This document shows, piece by piece, positions 42,957-52,094 of a stretch of DNA of 64,000 nucleotides. The position numbers were made by a program, and so were the translations under genes. Under the pieces are notes generated by a model that was not told the origin of the DNA, made no database searches, and worked only from the letters and a program-made list of their open reading frames with translations. Position 1 is the stretch's first letter. Each line of letters begins with the position of its first letter. The DNA lies in assembly GCF_000526775.1 (NCBI RefSeq), contig NZ_JAGS01000001.1, forward strand, positions 1 to 64,000, written 5' to 3'. Source of the stretch: Ruminococcus albus AD2013 (GTDB taxonomy: Bacteria; Bacillota; Clostridia; Oscillospirales; Ruminococcaceae).

Positions 42957-43886
42957 TTATCTTACTGTTATCTCTTCGCGTACTTTTTCAAGTTCTTCCA
43001 CGAATATGTTATCGGTAGCACTCAGCCGATAGCTCGACTGATATATCAGCACATCCTTGTTGGTCTTGCGGATATTTGGTGTGCTGCGCTGTACCAGCTT
43101 GCAGCGGTCAAGTATCTCCTGCGGCATTGGCGATACCCACATATATGATTCGGGGCAAGCCGACAGTATATCGAACTGACTTCCTCTTTCGTATACATAT
43201 ATATGCCGTCTGTGAGGATTGAGTTCAGTGTTTTTCTTCTGGTATACCGCCGATATATTCGGTACGGTATTGTCACCGTGAAGTATCTCGATGTACTTTT
43301 CAAGGGTCTCTTCAGTTATCTCTTTTTCATTGGCAAGAGGGCTGTCCGCACTCATTATCAGCACATAATCGTACTCCCAGCTGTTGTGTATCGTGAGATT
43401 TTTTTCCTCCAGCAGCGGCAGAAAAAAGCTCTCGTATGCGATGGGATAGCGGATTATACCCATATCGTATTCGCACTCCACCACCGAGTTTATAGCCTCC
43501 ATCGAGTTGGTTTCCTTTATCTTGATATCCATTGCCTTCCTGTCCGATACCCTGTTCAGAAAACAGGTGAATGCATGGGTGATGTAGCTTGCGCGGGGCA
43601 GAAGCAGTGAAAAGCTCACCCTGTTGCTCACATTGTCCTTGTAAAGATTCTCCATCTTGTCAAGCTGAACGAGTATGGCTTTAGCGTACTGCAAAAACTC
43701 CTTGCCCTTGTCCGTAGGCACTACACCCTTTGCAGACCTTTTGAATATCGGTATACCGACCTCGTGTTCCATTTCTTTTATGGCCTTTGAAAGGTTGGGC
43801 TGACCCATATAAAGCGCCGCCGCCGCCTTGGTTATCGACCCCAGCCGCTCAACTTCCACAATGTATCGAAGATGTGTCAGGTTCAT
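42957..43886 (-). CDS. LysR-family transcriptional regulator
   Basis: 309 residues from the ATG that follows GGAG at 8 bases (MNLTHLRYIVEVERLGSITK). Winged HTH in the first 60 residues (AAAALYMGQPNLSKAIKEME), then a periplasmic-binding-protein-like effector domain (FSLLLPRASYITHAFTCFLN onwards). It converges on gdhA; LysR regulators often sit by nitrogen genes, but it is not divergent from gdhA, so a direct link is only a guess. Confidence 0.88.
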   Translation of the reverse strand: MNLTHLRYIVEVERLGSITKAAAALYMGQPNLSKAIKEMEHEVGIPIFKRSAKGVVPTDKGKEFLQYAKAILVQLDKMENLYKDNVSNRVSFSLLLPRASYITHAFTCFLNRVSDRKAMDIKIKETNSMEAINSVVECEYDMGIIRYPIAYESFFLPLLEEKNLTIHNSWEYDYVLIMSADSPLANEKEITEETLEKYIEILHGDNTVPNISAVYQKKNTELNPHRRHIYVYERGSQFDILSACPESYMWVSPMPQEILDRCKLVQRSTPNIRKTNKDVLIYQSSYRLSATDNIFVEELEKVREEITVR

Positions 43887-44042
43887 TTTCATCACTCCGT
43901 TATATAGAAAAGTACATATTGACATATGTATTATACAATATAAATTTTTATATGTCAAGAGCATATATCAGCCATACAGCGATGATTAGTGTTGAACAAA
44001 AACTATCTTCAAAGAAAATACCATTTTATTTTAGCGTGTCTA

Positions 44043-44071
44043 TTGACAAACAGTTAAAAATGTAATATAAT
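44043..44071 (+). promoter_or_regulatory. Promoter of the first DUF285 surface protein
   Basis: TTGACA, 17 bases, TATAAT. The expected start point (about 44078) is just before the leader structure at 44081. Confidence 0.85.
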
Positions 44072-44080
44072 TAACCGTAG

Positions 44081-44197
44081 ACGACATGATCTTCATATTT
44101 ATCCCGATCTTGTCAGTGTCGCCAAGCACAGCACAAGCGGCCGGGATAAGTAATTTTTATTGTCGGGATAAAATAGTTTTAGTCGGGTCCATGTCGT
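44081..44197 (+). ncRNA. Structured 5' leader A of a DUF285 gene
   Basis: Outer stem ACGACATG (44081-44088) with CATGTCGT (44190-44197). Inner strand TTATCCCG (44099-44106) can pair with either of two copies of CGGGATAA (44142-44149 and 44164-44171), giving alternative folds. The ribosome site GGAGG follows 18 bases after the outer stem. The arrangement recurs at 49349-49442 before the other DUF285 gene. It resembles no riboswitch I know. Confidence 0.55.
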
Positions 44198-44230
44198 TAA
44201 ATTGTTTTTTATATAGGAGGGTTCATAATT

Positions 44231-46075
44231 ATGAACAACAAAAAAATCGTAGCAGGTCTGATGGCGCTGACATTAGTATTCGGCGGCACAGCTCTTCCAA
44301 ACACAGTAGTGAGCAGCGTGGCATCGGTCATAACAGCACAGGCTGATACTGTTGATGGAGACTGTTATTCATTTGATTTGGATACAGGTGTGCTTACGCT
44401 CAGGGGCGAGGTTAACCGTGATGAATTAAGGACATTCAGCAATAGAATGATCGTAAGTTCCGTTGTAGCCGAAGAGGGAACGGTTTTACCCGAAGACTGC
44501 AGTTATCTGTTTGGTGATTATATTAATTGTACTTCTATTGACCTTTCAAATGCAGATACCAGTAATGTCACCAATATGTTCGGAATGTTCAGAGGTTGTA
44601 TGAATCTGACCTCTCTTGATGTAAGCGGTTTTAATACCAGCAATGTAACAGATATGTCAATAATGTTCTCTCTTTGTTACAGCCTGACCTCTCTTGATGT
44701 AAGCGGCTTTGACACAAGCAATGTAACAAATATGTCAAGAATGTTCGAAGATTGTGCATATCTGACCTCTCTTGATGTAAGCGGATTTGATACAAGCAAT
44801 GTAACAAATATGTTCGGAATGTTCGAAGCATGTAAAGCCCTGACCTCTCTTGATGTAAGCGGATTTAATACAAGCAATGTAATAGATATGTACGGAATGT
44901 TCGATGATTGTGCAAATCTGACCTCTCTTGATGTAAGCGGCTTTGACACAAGCAATGTAACAAATATGTCAGGAATGTTCGAAGATTGTGTATATCTGAC
45001 CTCTCTTGATGTAAGTGGATTTGATACAAGCAATGTAACAGATATGTCAGGAATGTTCGAAGACTGTAAAAGACTGACTGAACTTGATGTTAGCGGCTTT
45101 GATACAAGCAATGTAACAGATATGTCAGGAATGTTCAGATATTGTATGAAACTGACCTCTCTTGATGTAAGCGGTTTTAATACCAGCAATGTAACAGATA
45201 TGTCAGGAATGTTCGAAAATTGTACAGATCTGACCTCTCTTGATGTAAGCGGTTTTGATACAAGCAATGTAACAGATATGTACGGAATGTTCAGATATTG
45301 TATGAAACTGACCTCTCTTGATGTAAGCGGTTTTAATACAAGCAATGTAACAGATATGTCAGGAATGTTCGAATATTGTAAAAACCTGACCGCACTTGAC
45401 GTTAGAGGCTTTGACACAAGCAATGTAACAGATATGTTTTATATGTTCCAATTTTGTGAAAATCTGACCTCTATTGATGTAAGCGGCTTTGATACAAGCA
45501 ATGTGACAGATATGAGTGCCATGTTCAGAAACTGTGTAAATCTGACCTCACTTGATCTGAGCAACTTTGATACAAGTAAAGTCACACATATGGACAATAT
45601 GTTCAGTGGTTGTGAGAATTTGAAAAGAATTACTCTTGGAGAAAATTTCAAAACAATAACCCCACATGCCGACCTTCCAAATGGCGATGGCTGGGTTAAT
45701 GTTAATGATCCTTCAACCATTGTAAGCAGTGAAGAATTCCACTATTCGTGCGCAGTTATCGAAAACGATGGTAACAATACCTATGTTCGTTATTTTAGAA
45801 ATACCCCCACCAACATCAAAGCAGATCACAGCGAGAAATACCACCAGATAAGATTTACATGGGACAAAGTTGAAAACGCTGAGCAGTACGGCATAGCTGT
45901 ATACCTCGCAGGCAAGTGGAGAGTCCAGGCACAGGATATCACTGACACTACCTACACCACTCCCAAGAACCTTACCCCCGGCAAGACCTACAAGGTAGCG
46001 ATCGCGGCTAAGGTGGACGGCAAATGGTTTACCTCAAGTGCTATCGAGAATGCAATCACTGTTACTGTAAAGTAA
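44231..46075 (+). CDS. Secreted BspA-like protein with 14 DUF285 repeats
   Basis: 614 residues. Signal peptide (MNNKKIVAGLMALTLVFGGT, cut near AQA). From about residue 95, 14 tandem repeats of 26 residues (78 bp) of the pattern LTSLDVSGFDTSNVTDMSGM-F--C, the bacterial DUF285/BspA leucine-rich type, almost identical to each other. Then a C-terminal Fn3-like module (YHQIRFTWDKVENAEQYGIA ... KTYKVAIAAKVDGKW ... AITVTVK) shared by the next six genes. No LPXTG, dockerin or membrane anchor. Likely a surface or secreted adhesin; cell-wall or carbohydrate attachment by the tail is an inference. GGAGG ribosome site; structured leader upstream. Confidence 0.85.
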   Translation: MNNKKIVAGLMALTLVFGGTALPNTVVSSVASVITAQADTVDGDCYSFDLDTGVLTLRGEVNRDELRTFSNRMIVSSVVAEEGTVLPEDCSYLFGDYINCTSIDLSNADTSNVTNMFGMFRGCMNLTSLDVSGFNTSNVTDMSIMFSLCYSLTSLDVSGFDTSNVTNMSRMFEDCAYLTSLDVSGFDTSNVTNMFGMFEACKALTSLDVSGFNTSNVIDMYGMFDDCANLTSLDVSGFDTSNVTNMSGMFEDCVYLTSLDVSGFDTSNVTDMSGMFEDCKRLTELDVSGFDTSNVTDMSGMFRYCMKLTSLDVSGFNTSNVTDMSGMFENCTDLTSLDVSGFDTSNVTDMYGMFRYCMKLTSLDVSGFNTSNVTDMSGMFEYCKNLTALDVRGFDTSNVTDMFYMFQFCENLTSIDVSGFDTSNVTDMSAMFRNCVNLTSLDLSNFDTSKVTHMDNMFSGCENLKRITLGENFKTITPHADLPNGDGWVNVNDPSTIVSSEEFHYSCAVIENDGNNTYVRYFRNTPTNIKADHSEKYHQIRFTWDKVENAEQYGIAVYLAGKWRVQAQDITDTTYTTPKNLTPGKTYKVAIAAKVDGKWFTSSAIENAITVTVK

Positions 46076-46115
46076 TATTAGCATATATCTTTAAATTCAA
46101 ATCTGACATGATGCC

Positions 46116-46146
46116 AACAGCGTCTGAGTTAATCAGGCGCTGTTTT
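46116..46146 (+). terminator. Terminator of the first surface-protein gene
   Basis: AACAGCG / CGCTGTT with inner CTGA / TCAG, then TTTT. Confidence 0.8.
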
Positions 46147-46175
46147 GACATTTATGATAATATTGATAAAATATG

Positions 46176-46204
46176 TTGACAAATGCTAGAAATTGTTGTA
46201 TAAT
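46176..46204 (+). promoter_or_regulatory. Promoter of the second surface-protein gene
   Basis: TTGACA, 17 bases, TATAAT. The following leader is short, with a CAGGCGATGTCCTG hairpin; it lacks the ACGACAT leader of the DUF285 genes. Confidence 0.8.
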
Positions 46205-46277
46205 ATACGTCAAACAGCAGGCGATGTCCTGCCGATGTACAGGCTGATTATATTGTCAAAATAATGGGGGTTAAAAG

Positions 46278-47846
46278 ATGAATAGTAAGAAGATCATTTC
46301 GGGTCTGCTGGCACTTACTTTAGTTTTCGGCGGTGCGATCATTCCCGGATATACAGTAACCGGCTTCTCAGCTGTTACCGCAAGCGCTGAAACTAAGGAA
46401 TCCGGTGACTATATTTATAATCTGCGTAAAGATGGTACGGCAGAGATATTATGGTATGCCGGTTCTGACTCATCAGTCGAGATACCAAGCGAGCTAGATG
46501 GCGTCAGCGTTAGTCATATAAGATCCGGCTCGTTCAGCGGAAAAGCTAATCTGGTAAGTGTTGTCATACCTGACAGTGTTGTTTCAATTGATGTGTCAGC
46601 ATTCTCTAATTGTAATGCACTTGAAGAAGTTACTCTGTCCAGCAACCTGGAAACTCTCAATAACTCAACATTTGTCAGATGCGAATCTCTGAAAGAGATC
46701 GTTATACCTGACAGCGTAACTTCTATTGCTGATAATGTATTCGTTTACTGCTCAAGTCTTGAAAGTGTAACTTTTTCTAAAAATTTACAAACTATCGGCT
46801 GTAGTACTTTTGCTCACTGTGATAAACTCAGTGAAGTAAATATACCAGACAGCGTTACATCTATAGGAGATTCTGCATTTGCTTATTGCTCAAATCTTGA
46901 AAGTGTTACATTATCCGAAAATCTGGAGTCTATAGGAAAAGCATCGTTTGCTTTTTGTGAAAGCCTCAGCAAGGTAACTGTACCTAACAGCGTTACAGCT
47001 ATTGGAAAAAATGCATTTTCTGATTGCTCAGCACTTGAAAGCATCACTCTGTCCAAAAACATAAAGTCTATAGAAGAAAGCACTTTTGAAAATTGTAAAA
47101 TGCTGAAAAGTATCGTTATCCCTAATGCAGTAGAGAGTATCAATGATAAAGCATTTTCAGCTTGTGAAGTTCTTGAAAGTGTAACATTCTCATCTAATCT
47201 TGAGCTTATAGGCGCAAGTGCTTTTGAAGACTGCAGCAATCTTGCAGGCATCACATTTCCCAAAAAACTGAAAACTATCAGTGAGTCAGCTTTCAATGCT
47301 TGCATACTTATCAAAACCGCAGTTATACCTGATAGCGTTGAAAGTATCGGGAAAAGCGCTTTTGGCGGGTGCAGCGATCTTGAAAGCATAACGATACCTG
47401 CAAGTGTTACTGAAATAGGGGATAATATATTCACCGATTCTAATTCTCTGACTCAGACAGCTGCGTCAAGTAAAGTGACCGTATATTGTTATACTAACTC
47501 AGCAGCACATAAATATGCAGTGACAAACAAGCTGACTTATCAGCTGTTAGATGCTGCAAAACCCACATATCCCACAAACATCAAGGTCGATTACAGTGAA
47601 GAATATCACCAGATAAGATTTACATGGGATAAGGTCGAGAACGCACAGCAGTACGGCATAGCTGTATATCTTGCTGGCAAGTGGAGGATACAGACCCAGA
47701 AGATACCCTATACTACTGTAAGTTATACCACTCCCAAAAACCTTACTCCCGGCAAGACCTACAAGGTAGCTATCGCGGCTAAAGTCGATGGTAAGTGGGA
47801 TACATCTAACGCTATCAAGAACGCTGTAACCGTTACTGTAAAGTAA
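46278..47846 (+). CDS. Secreted LRR_5 (BspA-type) surface protein
   Basis: 522 residues. Signal peptide MNSKKIISGLLALTLVFGGA. About 14 repeats of 23 residues of the LRR_5/BspA type (IVIPDSVTSIADNVFVYCSS, LESVTFSKNL). The C-terminal module is the HQIRFTWDKVENAQQYGIAV version, ending AVTVTVK, almost the same as in the preceding gene although the repeats are of another kind. Probable adhesin. Start behind a GGGGG site. Confidence 0.85.
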   Translation: MNSKKIISGLLALTLVFGGAIIPGYTVTGFSAVTASAETKESGDYIYNLRKDGTAEILWYAGSDSSVEIPSELDGVSVSHIRSGSFSGKANLVSVVIPDSVVSIDVSAFSNCNALEEVTLSSNLETLNNSTFVRCESLKEIVIPDSVTSIADNVFVYCSSLESVTFSKNLQTIGCSTFAHCDKLSEVNIPDSVTSIGDSAFAYCSNLESVTLSENLESIGKASFAFCESLSKVTVPNSVTAIGKNAFSDCSALESITLSKNIKSIEESTFENCKMLKSIVIPNAVESINDKAFSACEVLESVTFSSNLELIGASAFEDCSNLAGITFPKKLKTISESAFNACILIKTAVIPDSVESIGKSAFGGCSDLESITIPASVTEIGDNIFTDSNSLTQTAASSKVTVYCYTNSAAHKYAVTNKLTYQLLDAAKPTYPTNIKVDYSEEYHQIRFTWDKVENAQQYGIAVYLAGKWRIQTQKIPYTTVSYTTPKNLTPGKTYKVAIAAKVDGKWDTSNAIKNAVTVTVK

Positions 47847-48097
47847 AATAACATCGATATAATGCCCTGACAGCGGGGCGGTATTAACTGAAAATATTCC
47901 GACAGCAGGGCTTCGGCTCTGCTGTTTTTTTGTACCGTTCTATGTGTTGGAACGCAAAAAAAATAAAGAACAACAACGAAGTTAATTATATTAATTTAAT
48001 TAGTGATTGTGAGGAACATTTTATAAAAATATTGACATATTTCACATATTGTGTTAAACTATTAACATAATTGTTTTTTATTTAGGAGGAACTTAAA
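47847..48097 (+). repeat. Conserved spacer, copy 1
   Basis: Contains the terminator CAGCAG-ggcttcggct-CTGCTG plus seven T (47902-47937), the segment aagaacaacaacgaagttaa, a TTGACA promoter and AGGAGGAAC ribosome site. Closest to the spacer at 55010-55261. Confidence 0.85.
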
Positions 48098-49297
48098 ATG
48101 AAAAGTAAAAAAATCATTTCGGGTCTGCTGGCACTGACATTCGTATTCGGCGGCACAGCACTGCCCAACACAGTAGTAAACAACAGCGTGGCAGCTTCGG
48201 CAAGTGAAGAGGAATCATCATATGAATCATTTGGTGATTATATCTACACTTTGCATAAAGATGGTACGGTAGAGATATTACAGTACATGGGTCTTGATGC
48301 AAAAGAGGTCGAGATACCTGCTGAGATAAATGGTGCGCCTGTAACATGTATTGGTGAGTCAGCATTTAATGAATATGATGATGATCATTTTGAAAAAATT
48401 ACGAGCATAGTTATACCCGATAGTGTTACTGTGATTAAAGCAGGTGCATTTGAACATTGTTCTAGCCTTGAAAATATCACATTGCCTGAAAATCTGAAGT
48501 ACATAGGTGATTTTGCTTTTTACAAAACTGGTATTAAGAACTTTGTTATACCCGATAGTGTAGAATATATTGGATACTCTGCATTTTGTTACTGTTTTAA
48601 TCTTGAAAGCATTACATTACCCAAAAATCTGGAGAATATTGAATGTGGTACTTTTGATACCTGCTGCAAGCTTAGAAGTATCAAATTACCTGAAAATCTA
48701 AAAAATATAGATGAGAGTGCTTTTGCATATTGTTTAGATCTTGAGGATATAAATATACCTGATAGTGTGGAATCAATCGGATATCGTGCTTTTGTCGATT
48801 GCGAAAATCTTAAAAGTGTTACAATTCCTAAAAGTATAGAAGAAACTGGTATATGTAGTGATGCGTTTAGTTATTACGATGAACTTACAGATACTTATAA
48901 GCCGTTAAAGAAGTTGATAATAAATTGCTACAAGGATTCAGGAGGATTTTGGTATGCTTTGGGAAGCGGCAACAGTTTCAATGTGATCGATGCTGATGAC
49001 AGCAAAACTAAATATCCCGAGCTTATCAAGGAAGAGTACAGTTCAAAATACCGTCAGTTCCGTCTGAAATGGACAGCAGTAGAAGGCGCTGAGAAGTACG
49101 GCATAGCAGTAAAGCTGGCAGGCAAGTGGAAAGTACAGGCTTACACTGATGCTGATACTAGAACATATACTTCGCCAAAGCTGAGTGCATCCAAAAGCTA
49201 TAAGGTTGTGATATGTGCAAAGGTCAATGGCAAATGGGAGGCAAACAAGGTTGAAGACATCTTCAACAACAGGACATTTCCCCTTGTTGTAAGATAA
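48098..49297 (+). CDS. Secreted LRR_5 (BspA-type) surface protein
   Basis: 399 residues. Signal peptide MKSKKIISGLLALTFVFGGT, shared with the later genes. About seven LRR_5 repeats (SIVIPDSVTVIKAGAFEHCS, LENITLPENLKYIGDFAFYK). The tail is the second variant: YRQFRLKWTAVEGAEKYGIA, AGKWKVQAYTDADTRTYTSP, ending RTFPLVVR. This variant is also on the proteins at 53774 and 55262. Function unknown beyond probable surface binding. Confidence 0.84.
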   Translation: MKSKKIISGLLALTFVFGGTALPNTVVNNSVAASASEEESSYESFGDYIYTLHKDGTVEILQYMGLDAKEVEIPAEINGAPVTCIGESAFNEYDDDHFEKITSIVIPDSVTVIKAGAFEHCSSLENITLPENLKYIGDFAFYKTGIKNFVIPDSVEYIGYSAFCYCFNLESITLPKNLENIECGTFDTCCKLRSIKLPENLKNIDESAFAYCLDLEDINIPDSVESIGYRAFVDCENLKSVTIPKSIEETGICSDAFSYYDELTDTYKPLKKLIINCYKDSGGFWYALGSGNSFNVIDADDSKTKYPELIKEEYSSKYRQFRLKWTAVEGAEKYGIAVKLAGKWKVQAYTDADTRTYTSPKLSASKSYKVVICAKVNGKWEANKVEDIFNNRTFPLVVR

Positions 49298-49312
49298 TGT
49301 GAAAACCCACTA

Positions 49313-49442
49313 TTGACATACCATTAAAAAAGAAATATAATAATTATCAAACGACATATTATTTCATGCTTATCCATTACGCAGACTGTGCTTCAAAAGT
49401 ACAGTTTCTGCGGTCGGGATAATCCGATATTTTATGTCGTTT
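49313..49442 (+). promoter_or_regulatory. Promoter and structured leader B of the second DUF285 gene
   Basis: TTGACA (49313-49318), 17 bases, TATAAT (49336-49341). Transcription should start at about 49348, where the leader opens with a perfect 10-bp outer stem AAACGACATA / TATGTCGTTT (49349-49358, 49433-49442). Inside: TTATCC (49370-49375) with GGATAA (49417-49422), then CGCAGA / TCTGCG, then ACTGT / ACAGT as a continuous stem. Shared with leader A: ACGACAT, TTATCC, CGGGATAA, ATGTCGT in the same order. Confidence 0.6.
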
Positions 49443-49476
49443 GTTTAATCTGTTTAAAAGATTCGGAGGTAATAAA

Positions 49477-51813
49477 ATGAAAAGTAAAAAAATCATTTCA
49501 GGTCTGCTGGCACTGACATTTGTACTCGGCGGCGCGGCACTGCCAGATGGGGTAGTGAGCAACGTAGCATCGGTAATAACAGCGCACGCTGATACTATTG
49601 AGGGAGATTGCTATTCATTTGATAAAGCAACAGGTGTGCTTACTCTCAGGGGCAAGGTAGACGTAAAAAAAATGTATCAATTCAGAGGATCCAAAGCACC
49701 GTCCGTACGAACCATTATAGCCGAAGAGGGAACGGTTTTACCAGAAAATTGCAAGTCACTGTTTGAGAATATCCAGTGTACTGCTATTGATCTTTCAAAG
49801 GCTGATACCAGCAATGTTACAAATATGAACAGTATGTTCGCAATGTGTAGAACTCTGACCAAAGTTGATTTAAGTGGATTCGATACAAGCAAAGTTACAG
49901 ATATAAGCAAAATGTTCTATTGTTGTTATGATCTGACTGAACTTGATGTGAGCAGATTTGAAACAAGCAACGTTACAGATATGAGCAATATGTTCTATGG
50001 GTGCGAAAGCCTTGCCGAACTTGATGTGAGCGGATTTGATACTAGCAATGCTACGGATATCCACCAGATGTTCGATGGTTGCAGATCTCTGACAAAACTT
50101 GATGTAAGTGGATTTGATACAAGCAACGCTGAGTGTATTAGCGGTATGTTCGATGGTTGCAGATCTTTGACAAAACTTGATGTAAGCAGATTTGATACAA
50201 GCAAAGTTACAAAACTGAGCTATATGTTCAGTGGGTGCCAAAGCCTTGCCGAACTTGATGTGAGCGGATTCGATACAAGCAATGCTGAAGATATGGGCAG
50301 TATGTTCTCTGGGTGCAGAAACCTGACCAAACTTGATGTGAGCGGATTTGATACAAGCAAAGCTACAAATCTTGTCTATATGTTTAGTAATTGTGATAGC
50401 CTGACCGAGCTTGATGTAAGCGGATTTGATACAAGCAAGGCAAAAAATATGAGCGTTATGTTCAATGGGTGTAAAAACCTGACCAAACTTGATGTAAGCG
50501 GGTTTGATACAAGCAAAGCTACAAATCTTGTCTATATGTTTAGTAATTGTGATAGCCTGACCGAGCTTGATGTAAGCGGATTTGATACAAGTAGCGTTAT
50601 ATATATGCACCATATGTTCTCGAATTGTTCTGATCTGACTTCACTTGATCTGAGCAGCTTTGATACAAGCAATGTAACAGATATGGAAGATATGTTTAAT
50701 GGCTGTTATAATCTTAACACCTTTACACTCGGCGAGAATTTCAAGAGTATAAATGAAGATGCAAAGCTTCCCAACTTCGACGGCTGGGCAAATGCTAAAG
50801 CTCCCAGTACTGTTGTAAGCGGTGACGAGTATTATGCTGTTATAGAAAATGATAGCGAGAACACTTACGTCCGCTATTATAAAACACCAACCGACATTCC
50901 GAACACATATGGCGATTTTGAGTACACTCTGCTTGAAGATGGTACCGTTGAGATAACATTTTACAACGGTTCTGACACTGATATCGAGATACCCGCTGAG
51001 ATAAATGGCGCGGCTGTAACAAGCATTGGTATGAAAGCTTTTGAAATGTGTTACGATATTAAGAGCATTGTTATCCCTGATGGTGTGAAGACAATTGGAG
51101 AGTCAGCATTTATATCGTGTGGAAACGTTGAGAGCATTGTTATACCCGATAGTGTTGAAAATATCGGCAGAGGTGCATTTTGTTTTTGTAACTTCAAAAG
51201 TATCGAATTGCCGAAAGGTTTGAAGAAAATAGATGTTGCGGGTTTTACAAATTGTCAAAAACTTGAAAGTATAACTTTGCCTGAAGGACTGGAAGAAATA
51301 GGTTCACATGCATTTGGAAACTGTTTTGGTCTTAAAAGCATTACAATCCCCGCAAGTGTAACAAAAATAGGTGAATATGCATTTAGTTATTATGAAAAAA
51401 GTGAAGATATCTTCAAGCCGTTGGAGAACGTGACTATCAATTGCTACAGCGGTTCATACGCTGAAAAATATGCAAAAGAAAACGACTTGAATTACAAGCT
51501 GATCGATGAAAAACTCCCTAATTGTCCTCCTCCGAAGAAGATGGTCATCAAAGCTGAATACAGCTCGGAGTATCACCAGATACGTTTAAGATGGAAACCT
51601 TATGAGAATGCCGAAAAGTACGGTATAGCTGTATATTTAGCAGGCAAGTGGAGAGTTTGGACTTGTTCTATACCTGCCGATGTTACTGTTTTTACATCTC
51701 CCAAGAACCTTACACCCGGTACGGAATACAAGATTGCTGTCGCAGCCAGGGTCAACGGTAATTGGAATGTAAGGGATGCTATCTATGATGCTGTCAAAGT
51801 TACTGTAAAGTAA
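49477..51813 (+). CDS. Secreted surface protein with both DUF285 and LRR_5 repeats
   Basis: 778 residues from the ATG at 49477 (CGGAGG upstream; the frame opens earlier without a site). Signal peptide, then 12 DUF285 repeats of 26 residues (LTKLDVSGFDTSKATNLVYM-F), a spacer, a block of about five LRR_5 repeats (SIVIPDGVKTIGESAFISCG), and the first-variant tail (YHQIRLRWKPYENAEKYGIA ... AVKVTVK). It looks like a fusion of the two repeat types seen singly in its neighbours. Two DUF285 units are duplicated almost exactly (156-bp offset near 50340-50600), a sign of recent repeat expansion. Confidence 0.85.
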   Translation: MKSKKIISGLLALTFVLGGAALPDGVVSNVASVITAHADTIEGDCYSFDKATGVLTLRGKVDVKKMYQFRGSKAPSVRTIIAEEGTVLPENCKSLFENIQCTAIDLSKADTSNVTNMNSMFAMCRTLTKVDLSGFDTSKVTDISKMFYCCYDLTELDVSRFETSNVTDMSNMFYGCESLAELDVSGFDTSNATDIHQMFDGCRSLTKLDVSGFDTSNAECISGMFDGCRSLTKLDVSRFDTSKVTKLSYMFSGCQSLAELDVSGFDTSNAEDMGSMFSGCRNLTKLDVSGFDTSKATNLVYMFSNCDSLTELDVSGFDTSKAKNMSVMFNGCKNLTKLDVSGFDTSKATNLVYMFSNCDSLTELDVSGFDTSSVIYMHHMFSNCSDLTSLDLSSFDTSNVTDMEDMFNGCYNLNTFTLGENFKSINEDAKLPNFDGWANAKAPSTVVSGDEYYAVIENDSENTYVRYYKTPTDIPNTYGDFEYTLLEDGTVEITFYNGSDTDIEIPAEINGAAVTSIGMKAFEMCYDIKSIVIPDGVKTIGESAFISCGNVESIVIPDSVENIGRGAFCFCNFKSIELPKGLKKIDVAGFTNCQKLESITLPEGLEEIGSHAFGNCFGLKSITIPASVTKIGEYAFSYYEKSEDIFKPLENVTINCYSGSYAEKYAKENDLNYKLIDEKLPNCPPPKKMVIKAEYSSEYHQIRLRWKPYENAEKYGIAVYLAGKWRVWTCSIPADVTVFTSPKNLTPGTEYKIAVAARVNGNWNVRDAIYDAVKVTVK

Positions 51814-52094
51814 AATAGCACCGATATCATGCCCTGACAGCGGGCGGTTTTAACTGAAAATATCCCGACAGCAGGGCTTTGGCTCTGCTGTTTTTTTGTA
51901 CCGTTCTGTCAATTGATAGTATTGATATGCGAAAGTGATTAAGAACAACAACGAAGTTAATAATAATGATATAATTAGCAATTGTAAAAAAGTTTTGTCA
52001 AATATATTGACATATACTTGGCGCTGTGATAGAATGAAACATAATTAATATTTATAAAAAAATAAAAATATTATTCATTTAGGAGGAACTGAAA
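51814..52094 (+). repeat. Conserved spacer, copy 2
   Basis: Terminator (51868-51897) with CAGCAGGGC/GCTCTGCTG-type stem, then promoter TTGACA (52007-52012), 17 bases, TAGAAT (52030-52035), AGGAGGAAC site. Nearly identical to copy 3 (53493-53773), differing at only a few positions. Confidence 0.88.

Noticed and set aside
44677..45423. Minus-strand frame of 248 codons in the DUF285 gene
   Set aside because: Antisense image of the tandem repeats, with no start signal.
44525..45617. Regular 78-bp repeats resembling a CRISPR array
   Set aside because: The repeats are in one open reading frame, encode the 26-residue DUF285 unit, have no variable spacers and no cas genes nearby.
49870..50613. Minus-strand repetitive frame
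   Set aside because: Antisense of the DUF285 repeats of the gene at 49477.
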